This document shows, piece by piece, positions 26,660 to 32,374 of a DNA stretch of 32,374 nt (position 1 is its first letter; each line of letters opens with the position of its first letter). The DNA comes from Candidatus Vecturithrix granuli (GTDB lineage: Bacteria; Moduliflexota; Moduliflexia; Moduliflexales; Moduliflexaceae). The notes under the pieces are model-generated. The model had not been told where the DNA came from, searched no databases, and worked only from the letters and a program-made list of their open reading frames with translations. The position numbers and the translations under genes were made by a program. Location of the stretch: contig DF820465.1 in assembly GCA_000739535.1 (NCBI GenBank), positions 513,391 through 545,764 of the forward strand, in the 5' to 3' direction.

Positions 26660-27679
26660 ATGCGGATTGCCATTGCGAACCATCGGATCGTCGAGCAATT
26701 ACGACGACTTGTGTTGAGCGCGCCGGACTGTGAAGTGGCCTGGATCGCTCGAAATGGCAGCGAGGCGGTAGAAAAATGTGCGCTTGATCCTCCCGATTTA
26801 GTGTTAATGGAACCGAATTTACCGATGTTAAATGGGGTTGAAGCCACGCGTCGCATTATGCGCGATTTTCCCTGTCCTATCTTGATTGTGACCGATACGG
26901 TTGACGGAAATGCGGCCAAAGTGTTCGAAGCCATGGGCTATGGGGCGTTAGATGCGGTCAGTGCTCCGATGATTGGAGACGACGTGGTGGTGGAAAATAG
27001 CCAAACGCTATTACTCAAAAAGATCAAAATGATTCAGCGGCTTCGCAAAACGCCTTCAGATATTATCCAGCCTGAATCCGGACACGCGAAGCATGGCAGA
27101 ATCACGGTTTCCCCTATGGTGGCGATCGGAGCTTCGGCGGGCGGCCCGAAAACGCTTGCCAAACTCCTTGCACAATTCCCGGCCCGGCTTTCTGCCATCA
27201 TTATCATCATTCAGCATGTTGATCAAGAGTTTTCGGCTGGGTTGGTCGAGTGGTTAGCTGTGCAAACCCCATTAAAGGTCAGATTGGCGCATGAAGGCGA
27301 ACAGCCTAAGAGCGGGCATGTGTATGTAGCTGGCACCAATCATCATCTTATTCTAACTCCTGGCCTGAGATTTGCCTATACTCCGGAACCTCATCAGATC
27401 CTGTATCGCCCGTCGGTGGATGTGTTTTTTGAAAGCGCGGCCAGATATTGGCCCAGGAAGGGGTGTGCAATTCTTCTCACCGGAATGGGACGTGATGGCG
27501 CAAAAGGGCTGGCATCGTTACACAACGTCGGTTGGTATACGATCGCTCAGGATGAAGCTACCAGTATCGTCTATGGTATGCCAAAAGCCGCAAAAGAACT
27601 TGGGGCTGCAACCAATATTCTTCCAATCGATGAGATTGGACCGAGGGTTCTGAAAATATTACATCAGGGCCTAAAGTGA
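26660..27679 (+). CDS. wspF: CheB-type receptor methylesterase with degenerate receiver (WspF)
   Basis: Methylesterase/deamidase that removes methyl groups from receptor glutamates, 339 residues. The catalytic triad is intact: Ser159 in GASAGGP, His186 in IIQHVD, Asp279 in GMGRDGAKG. The N-terminal receiver keeps the fold and GVEATRRIM, GNAAKVFEAMGYGALDAV, as in WspF, but the acid pocket reads IANHR where IVND or VDD is expected. The phospho-acceptor position is Glu51 (VLMEPNLP) instead of Asp. The receiver should therefore not be phosphorylated; Glu could mimic a permanently active state (inference). GGAGAGG precedes the start. The stop codon lies 6 bp before a long palindrome that separates it from the diguanylate cyclase gene. 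Confidence 0.94.
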   Translation: MRIAIANHRIVEQLRRLVLSAPDCEVAWIARNGSEAVEKCALDPPDLVLMEPNLPMLNGVEATRRIMRDFPCPILIVTDTVDGNAAKVFEAMGYGALDAVSAPMIGDDVVVENSQTLLLKKIKMIQRLRKTPSDIIQPESGHAKHGRITVSPMVAIGASAGGPKTLAKLLAQFPARLSAIIIIIQHVDQEFSAGLVEWLAVQTPLKVRLAHEGEQPKSGHVYVAGTNHHLILTPGLRFAYTPEPHQILYRPSVDVFFESAARYWPRKGCAILLTGMGRDGAKGLASLHNVGWYTIAQDEATSIVYGMPKAAKELGAATNILPIDEIGPRVLKILHQGLK

Positions 27680-27685
27680 CTAGAG

Positions 27686-27755
27686 GGACTAAAGTTTCAA
27701 GTGACTAAAGTTGACGACCCTTCCTCAAACTTTAGTCACTTGAAACTTTAGTTCC
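27686..27755. repeat. Long inverted repeat between cheB and the diguanylate cyclase gene
   Basis: The left arm (27686-27713, GGACTAAAGTTTCAAGTGAC...) pairs with the right arm (27726-27755) with almost no mismatches around a 12-base loop. ACTAAAGT and its relatives recur inside the arms. It has no T-tract on the plus strand after the stem beyond a short TTCC, so attenuation or RNA stability control fits better than a plain terminator. It lies within the 89-bp gap and 14 bases before the next ATG. Confidence 0.75.
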
Positions 27756-27768
27756 TTACAAACTTCTG

Positions 27769-29247
27769 ATGACAGAGGAAATTTCACTCACGTCATATCG
27801 CATCACGGTGTTATTGGTTGATGATCAACATATTATTGGCGAGGAGATGCGGCGGATGTTGAGCACCGAACCAGATGTTGATTTTCATTATTGTCAGAAC
27901 CCGGTTCAGGCTCTTAAACTGGCGAATAAAGTGACGCCAACTGTTATTCTGCAAGATCTGGTGATGCCGCAGATTGACGGCTTAACGCTGGTCCGGTATT
28001 TTCGAGCAAACCTACTGACACGGGATGTACCGATCATTGTGCTGTCCGTAAAAGAAGATGCCCAGACCAAAGTTGAAGCTTTTGCCCTGGGAGCCAATGA
28101 TTATATGGTGAAATTTCCGGATCGACTGGAAGTGATTGCTCGTATCCGCTATCATTCTCGCGGGTATATTAATTTGCTGCAAAAGCACGAAGCTTACGAA
28201 AAGCTGAAGCGTTCCATGCAAGAGGAACAGGAACGCACATGGGAGTTAGCCGTCTTGAACCAAATGAGCGACGCGCTGCAGGCCTGTCATGCAGAACAGA
28301 ACACCTACGCGGTGGTCGCTGAGGTGTTTACGCAATTATTTCCGTACAACGCAGGGTTTCTTAGCCTGTTGAATAAGGCTGGCACCAGCTTGAAGGTCGA
28401 GGCAACCTGGGGCAACCTGCCGGAACTTCTACAGGAATTTAATCGGAATCAGTGCCTGGCCCTCCAGCAAAATGCCATGTATGTGGTTGGATGCTCAAGT
28501 GAGAAGCGTATCTGCCCTCATTTGCCGTTACAGAACCCGTGCTCTTACCTGTGCGAACCCATTGTGGCGCGCGGAGAAACCCTGGGATTGCTGCACTTGT
28601 ACTTTGACGCCCATGACGTGCATGACGCCGCCCTATTTCAACAAAAAGTCTGCTCAAAGCAAGCGATTATTCACAGGATGGCAGAACATTACGCCCTTTC
28701 GCTCTTAAATTTACGGTTGTGGGAAACTCTGCGACTGGAAGCAATTCATGATCCGCTCACAGGATTGTATAATCGGCGTTACATGGAGCAAAGCCTGGAT
28801 CGAGAATTAGCCCGGGCTGAGCGGCATCATACTGACTTAGGCATTATCATGCTTGACATTGATTATTTTAAACGGTTCAATGACACATACGGGCATGAAA
28901 TCGGGGATTGTGTGCTCCAAAAACTTGCAACCTATTTAGCTAATAATGTGCGTGATGAAGACATTGCCTGTCGTTATGGCGGGGAAGAGTTTATGCTGAT
29001 CTTGCCTGAAATTTCGTTAGAACACCTGGCTATCCGGGCCGACAGGCTGCGGATGAGTGTGAAACAAGAAGTTACTATTATGCACCAGAACATGCCGTTG
29101 ACAATTACGATCTCCTCAGGCGTTGCTTGTTTTCCGACGCACGGCAATACGGCGCAAGAGGTGAAAAAAGCTGCAGATCAGGCATTATATCAAGCAAAAG
29201 CTGAAGGCCGCGATCGCACGATCGTGGCTGCCGTTTGCACAAGATAA
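27769..29247 (+). CDS. wspR: Response regulator diguanylate cyclase, REC-GAF-GGDEF (WspR-like)
   Basis: Makes c-di-GMP from two GTP when its receiver is phosphorylated; 492 residues. The receiver (about 10-130) closely resembles WspR: LLVDDQ, phospho-acceptor Asp63 in ILQDLVMP, FALGANDYMVKFPD, IARIRYHSRGYI. A GAF-type domain (about 165-315), absent from classical WspR, contains clustered cysteines (VGCSSEKRICPHL, CSYLCEPIVARG). The GGDEF domain follows HDPLTGLYNRRYME, with active-site GGEEF (404-408) and an intact inhibitory I-site RDED (395-398) five residues before it, so product inhibition is expected. ATG 27769 has no clear ribosome site, and the long palindrome just upstream may influence translation. 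It is followed after 23 bp by a paralogous receiver gene. Confidence 0.94.
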   Translation: MTEEISLTSYRITVLLVDDQHIIGEEMRRMLSTEPDVDFHYCQNPVQALKLANKVTPTVILQDLVMPQIDGLTLVRYFRANLLTRDVPIIVLSVKEDAQTKVEAFALGANDYMVKFPDRLEVIARIRYHSRGYINLLQKHEAYEKLKRSMQEEQERTWELAVLNQMSDALQACHAEQNTYAVVAEVFTQLFPYNAGFLSLLNKAGTSLKVEATWGNLPELLQEFNRNQCLALQQNAMYVVGCSSEKRICPHLPLQNPCSYLCEPIVARGETLGLLHLYFDAHDVHDAALFQQKVCSKQAIIHRMAEHYALSLLNLRLWETLRLEAIHDPLTGLYNRRYMEQSLDRELARAERHHTDLGIIMLDIDYFKRFNDTYGHEIGDCVLQKLATYLANNVRDEDIACRYGGEEFMLILPEISLEHLAIRADRLRMSVKQEVTIMHQNMPLTITISSGVACFPTHGNTAQEVKKAADQALYQAKAEGRDRTIVAAVCTR

Positions 29248-29270
29248 TTGTCAATGAGAGTGCCATATTC

Positions 29271-30770
29271 ATGTCAAATTCCGTGACGTTAACACACCAT
29301 CGGATTACCGTGTTGTTGGTTGATGATCAACCGATGATCGGCGAGGCGGTTCGCCGCATGTTATCGTCTGAGCAAGACATTGATTTCCATTACTGCCCTG
29401 ATCCGATTCAGGCCATTAAAATGGCAAATCAGGTTGCTCCAACGGTGATCTTGCAAGATCTGGTCATGCCCGAGATTGATGGACTGACATTGGTGCGCTA
29501 TTTTCGCGCCAATCAGTCCACACGAGAAGTCCCACTGATCGTGCTCTCAAGCAAAGAAGAACCTGTGACAAAGGCTGAAGCCTTTGCGCTTGGGGCCAAT
29601 GATTATCTGGTGAAACTCCCGGACAAGTTGGAAGTGCTGGCCCGGATCAGATATCACTCAAAAGGCTATATCAACCTTTTAGAGCGCAATGAAGCCTATA
29701 ATGCTCTGTTAGAAAGCCAGCAGCAGCTTGAACTGCGTAACCGGTTTATCCAGCAAACCTTTGGCCGCTATTTGTCTGATGAAATTGTCAAAACCATTCT
29801 TGAAACGCCGGAAGGTTTAAAAATTGGTGGGGAGAAACGGGTTGTGACGATTATGATGACAGATTTGCGAGGGTTTACTTCCACCTGCGAACGATTGCCG
29901 GCAGAAAATGTGGTGAATATGCTCAATGTGTATCTCGAAGCGATGACAGAAATTATTCTCAAATATCATGGGACAATTGTCGAATTCATCGGAGATGCCA
30001 TCTTAGCGATTTTCGGAGCGCCGCTGATGCGCGAAAACGACGCAGAACGATCTGTGGCATGTGCATTGGAAATGCAAGCGGCCATGACAACCGTCAATCA
30101 GCAGAATTGCGACGCCGGGTATCCGGAAATTGCCATGGGGATTGGCTTGAATACAGGTGATGTCATTGTAGGAAATATTGGTTCGCGCAAACGCACCAAA
30201 TATGGAATTGTGGGCAGAAATGTGAATCTGGCCTCGCGGATTGAATCTTATACGGTGGGCGGGCAGATTCTGATTTCACAAGACACTTTGCTAGCCTGCC
30301 GTCCTATTCTCAAGGTTCACGCCCAGATGGAAGTGATGCCTAAAGGCGTCAAAGAACCGCTGACTATTTATCATATTGTCGGAATCGGAGGGGAATTCAC
30401 AATCTATCTGCCTGAAGAACGCACGGAATTTTTTGAATTAGCTCCACCGCTTCCGATTCGTTTTTCCGTGCTTGAAGGTAAGCACGATAATCAAGCCTTT
30501 TATAGGGGGGATGTGTTGAAATTAGCGCAACATGAGGCTGAAATTCAGGCTGAGCGCGGTTTCCGGGAATTAACAAATCTTAGAATGTCCCTGATTGATC
30601 GGAAGGGGCAGGAAGTAAGTTCGGAATTATACGCGAAAGTGATCGAAAATGTCTCAGATTCGCCTCCGGTGTTTCGCGTGAACTTTACAGCTCTTCCCCC
30701 TGAAGCAACACAATTTTTTCGAAATCTTCTGGAAGGAACACGCATATCGCAAGCAGGCTCAAGTTCGTAG
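29271..30770 (+). CDS. Response regulator class III nucleotide cyclase with WspR-type receiver
   Basis: Predicted phosphorylation-controlled nucleotide cyclase, 499 residues. The receiver (about 10-130; LLVDDQPMIGEAVRRML, Asp63 in ILQDLVMP, DYLVKLPDK, RYHSKGYI) is a paralogue of the preceding gene's receiver. A coiled-coil linker (NALLESQQQLELRNRF) leads to the class III cyclase domain (about 185-385) with metal Asp198 (MTDLRGFT) and Asp242 (FIGDAILAIFGAP). The purine-selecting positions read Glu238 (VEFIGD) and Gly312 (KYGIVG), closer to guanylyl than adenylyl cyclases. A C-terminal region of about 110 residues (RFSVLEGKHDN... to FRVNFTALPPEATQFFRNLL) may be a PilZ-like barrel without the usual c-di-GMP residues. 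The ATG at 29271 is used (GAGAG upstream); the open frame reaches back to a TTG inside the preceding gene. Confidence 0.92.
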   Translation: MSNSVTLTHHRITVLLVDDQPMIGEAVRRMLSSEQDIDFHYCPDPIQAIKMANQVAPTVILQDLVMPEIDGLTLVRYFRANQSTREVPLIVLSSKEEPVTKAEAFALGANDYLVKLPDKLEVLARIRYHSKGYINLLERNEAYNALLESQQQLELRNRFIQQTFGRYLSDEIVKTILETPEGLKIGGEKRVVTIMMTDLRGFTSTCERLPAENVVNMLNVYLEAMTEIILKYHGTIVEFIGDAILAIFGAPLMRENDAERSVACALEMQAAMTTVNQQNCDAGYPEIAMGIGLNTGDVIVGNIGSRKRTKYGIVGRNVNLASRIESYTVGGQILISQDTLLACRPILKVHAQMEVMPKGVKEPLTIYHIVGIGGEFTIYLPEERTEFFELAPPLPIRFSVLEGKHDNQAFYRGDVLKLAQHEAEIQAERGFRELTNLRMSLIDRKGQEVSSELYAKVIENVSDSPPVFRVNFTALPPEATQFFRNLLEGTRISQAGSSS

Positions 30771-30803
30771 TTCTCGATTCCAGGCTCAGGTTCGTAGTTC
30801 TCG
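30754..30803 (+). repeat. Short direct repeat overlapping the 3' end of the cyclase gene
   Basis: CAGGCTCAAGTTCGTAGTTC starts at 30754 and recurs with one change at 30781 (27-bp spacing). The first copy supplies the last codons (Gln-Ala-Gly-Ser-Ser-Ser) and the TAG stop of the cyclase gene. The second runs into a small palindrome CTCGCT-tg-AGCGAG. It looks like a repeat unit that inserted into or expanded at the gene end. Confidence 0.55.
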
Positions 30804-30877
30804 CTTGAGCGAGTTCTTCCGTTTGAAGGCGAGACGACAAACGTGTCAAAATTCAGTTAAGTTGACGCCGCAGATCA

Positions 30878-30926
30878 GGAGTGTTAAAGCCTGGCTTTGA
30901 CAGCTAAAGACGAGTTTTGGCACTCC
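30878..30926. repeat. Family A palindromic repeat (GGAGTG...CACTCC), third location
   Basis: The ends GGAGTG and CACTCC match the units at 7463-7515 and 7959-8008. The first inner hairpin is AAAGCC-t-GGCTTT; the second (AAAGACGAGTTTT) is partly decayed. It lies in the 187-bp gap between the cyclase gene and the cyclic-nucleotide-binding gene. Confidence 0.6.
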
Positions 30927-30957
30927 GATAGATGATTGCGGCATGTACGGATTGACT

Positions 30958-31371
30958 ATGGATGCACAAACACTGAAAACTATATTACGCAAGAATGACT
31001 TATTCAATACGCTGCACGATGATGAGCTTGATGTGCTCATCGAAAACGGCAGCATCCGCGAATTTTTGCGAGGCAAGATCATTTACATGAAGGGTGAAAA
31101 ATCGAATGATACCTTTTGTTTGATCCTCTCCGGAAGTGTGAATATTGTCGCAGCAGGCGGAGATATTCTAAAAGAAATGGGGAGCGGCGAGGTGATCGGC
31201 GAGATCGCACTCTCTGACCCGCATCACATCCGCACCGTAAATGTGATTGCTAAAGAACCGACTTTAGTGCTGGAATGGAATGTAAATCACATCAAAGGCA
31301 AGATTCCGGTACTCTGGAAAAAGCTGCTCAAATTAGCCTGGAAAAATATCAGGAATTATTATGAAGAGTAA
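30958..31371 (+). CDS. Stand-alone cyclic-nucleotide-binding domain protein
   Basis: Small soluble protein of 137 residues consisting of one CRP/PKA-type cyclic-nucleotide-binding domain and a short C-terminal helix, with no helix-turn-helix or other output. Landmarks are FNTLHDDELDVLIENG, GKIIYMKGEKSNDTFCLILSGSVNI, and the phosphate-binding cassette IGEIALSDPHHIRTVNV with Glu82 (ribose) and Arg92 (phosphate) at the same spacing as in E. coli CRP. Thr93 directly after the Arg is the residue associated with cGMP preference in protein kinase G. It may sense the product of the upstream cyclase and act through protein contacts (inference). ATG 30958 has a weak GGA upstream; ATG 30943 in frame is the alternative. 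The next gene follows 15 bp on. Confidence 0.85.
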   Translation: MDAQTLKTILRKNDLFNTLHDDELDVLIENGSIREFLRGKIIYMKGEKSNDTFCLILSGSVNIVAAGGDILKEMGSGEVIGEIALSDPHHIRTVNVIAKEPTLVLEWNVNHIKGKIPVLWKKLLKLAWKNIRNYYEE

Positions 31372-31386
31372 TGGAGGAGCAAATTG

Positions 31387-32229
31387 ATGATCGAGGATAT
31401 TTTGTTATACTATTCAGATCAGCGTAATATCCACAAACTACGAACATATCTACCTCACAATTTTTGTGAACAGGCGGCTGATGCGGTGCTGAAACACGTT
31501 GGAAAAGTGCTGATCACGACCGGCTTTTGGGTGGCCGGAACCTGCGAGACCGATGGTCCGATCGGGGCGATCGTGTTAGCTGACGTACTCACGGAACTGA
31601 GGGCTGACCCTGTTTTTGTAACTGATTGCTACTGCGCCGAGGTCTTACGCCGCTGCTGCCAGTATCGGGTCATAGATTTTCCGATCACCTCGCACGAGGA
31701 AAGTCTGGCTATCGCCCGATCCATTCTGGCTGAAGAACACCCATCATTATTGATCAGTATTGAACGCTGCGGAATGAGCCAGGACGGTCACTATTACAAC
31801 ATGCGTCGTGTTGACGTGAGTGAATACACGGCAAAAGTTGATTATTTGTTTCTGGAATTTCCGGCCAGTATTGGGATTGGCGACGGCGGCAATGAAATCG
31901 GCATGGGTAACCTGACGGACGCCATTGCGGCAGAAGCTCTGCCGATAGCTCCCTGCGTGACCTGCGTAGAATATCCGGTGATTGCCACGGTTTCGAACTG
32001 GGCGGCTTATGGCATGATCGCGTATCTTTCTCAAAAGCAGCAGCGCGATTACATGCGCTATGTAACAGTGCGGGAAATTCTGACGCAATTAGTTGCAGAG
32101 GGAGTTGTGGATGGGGTGCTCAAAGAGCCAGTGATGAGCGTAGATGGATTTGCAATCGACGCAATTGAAGCAGTGGTTGCGTCGCTGCGCAAAGAGGTTG
32201 AACCGTTTTTGACCGGAATTCCTGGGTGA
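31387..32229 (+). CDS. D-glutamate cyclase-like protein (DUF4392 family)
   Basis: Protein of 280 residues that resembles the C-terminal domain of D-glutamate cyclase, the enzyme that converts D-glutamate to 5-oxo-D-proline. Recognisable family motifs are TTGFWVAGTCETDGPIGAIV near the N-terminus, SIERCGMSQDGHYYNMRRVDVS in the middle (first part SIERCGMSQDG), and GIGDGGNEIGMGNL. It is soluble with no signal peptide. The start at ATG 31387 follows GGAGG by 9 bases; an in-frame TTG lies one codon earlier. It sits 15 bp after the cyclic-nucleotide-binding gene and is probably co-transcribed with it, though a functional link to the signalling cluster is unproven. The assignment rests on motif memory. 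Confidence 0.75.
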   Translation: MIEDILLYYSDQRNIHKLRTYLPHNFCEQAADAVLKHVGKVLITTGFWVAGTCETDGPIGAIVLADVLTELRADPVFVTDCYCAEVLRRCCQYRVIDFPITSHEESLAIARSILAEEHPSLLISIERCGMSQDGHYYNMRRVDVSEYTAKVDYLFLEFPASIGIGDGGNEIGMGNLTDAIAAEALPIAPCVTCVEYPVIATVSNWAAYGMIAYLSQKQQRDYMRYVTVREILTQLVAEGVVDGVLKEPVMSVDGFAIDAIEAVVASLRKEVEPFLTGIPG

Positions 32230-32243
32230 TGTTCTTTTTTCAA

Positions 32244-32374
32244 TCAAGCAGACTCCGCACTGCCAATCCGCCCTGGGTATACTTTCAATACTTCGGACAG
32301 TTTTGTGAAGATGCCCATATAGCTGGTTGTTTCGGGAATGAGCCGCGCGATGTCCCGAAACCTGAATATGCCCT
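32244..32374 (-). CDS. 3' end of an unidentified gene (truncated by the window edge)
   Basis: An open frame on the minus strand enters from the right edge and stops at TGA (32244-32246), giving about 42 C-terminal residues including FRDIARLIPETTSYMGIFTK and LSEVLKVYPGRIG. Composition and codon choice look like a real protein, and it is convergent with the gene before it with only 14 bp between stops. Too little is visible to name it. Confidence 0.55.
   Translation of the reverse strand, partial: GIFRFRDIARLIPETTSYMGIFTKLSEVLKVYPGRIGSAESA

Noticed and set aside
30380-30770. PilZ domain at the C-terminus of the nucleotide cyclase
   Set aside because: The final strand-helix pattern (VNFTALPPEATQFFRNLL) is suggestive, but the RxxxR and DxSxxG c-di-GMP motifs are absent, so no firm domain call is made.

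Overview
The window looks like bacterial chromosome from a Gram-negative-type, environmentally versatile organism. It has large multi-domain signalling proteins, a eukaryote-type kinase fused to WD40 propellers, a complete alternative chemosensory cluster, and intergenic spaces filled with structured palindromic repeats. That mix recalls uncultured filamentous lineages such as candidate phylum KSB3/Modulibacteria, but this placement is only an impression. No rRNA, tRNA or CRISPR array was seen.

Layout. Bases 1-200 hold a palindromic repeat. Bases 212-5011 (-) encode a Ser/Thr kinase with TPRs and about 20 WD40 repeats. A 206-bp MITE-like element (5270-5475) separates it from L-threonine 3-dehydrogenase (tdh, -) and a class II aldolase (-). 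Bases 7325-8016 are non-coding and rich in repeats. They are followed by a ParB-like protein (+), a hairpin terminator, and a spore-photoproduct-lyase-like radical SAM protein (+) that appears to lack the family's catalytic cysteine. A decayed IS4-family transposase (10469-11446, -), an unrecognised protein (-) and an EamA/DMT transporter (-) come next, then a membrane-anchored YVTN/YncE-type propeller (+).

The main feature is 15057-31371 (+). It is a Wsp-type chemosensory cluster in the gene order known from Pseudomonas: receptor, CheW (WspB), CheR-TPR (WspC), CheW with an N-terminal Cys motif (WspD), CheA-REC hybrid (WspE), CheB (WspF) and a REC diguanylate cyclase (WspR). It departs from the classical system in several ways. 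There are three receptors with unlike sensor domains. CheA carries two HPt domains. The CheB receiver has lost its phospho-acceptor Asp and an acid-pocket Asp. The diguanylate cyclase has a GAF domain inserted. A second response regulator with a near-identical WspR-type receiver drives a class III nucleotide cyclase, and a small stand-alone cyclic-nucleotide-binding protein follows. Residues in the cyclase (Glu/Gly at the purine-selecting positions) and in the binding protein (Arg-Thr in the phosphate cassette) both lean towards cGMP. The simplest reading is one receptor array feeding two second messengers, c-di-GMP and probably cGMP (inference).

The window ends with a D-glutamate cyclase-like protein (+) and the C-terminal end of a convergent gene (-) that runs off the edge. 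At least five kinds of palindromic or hairpin repeat sit between genes. One kind keeps its ends (GGAGTG...CACTCC) while its inner hairpins change sequence but stay self-complementary.
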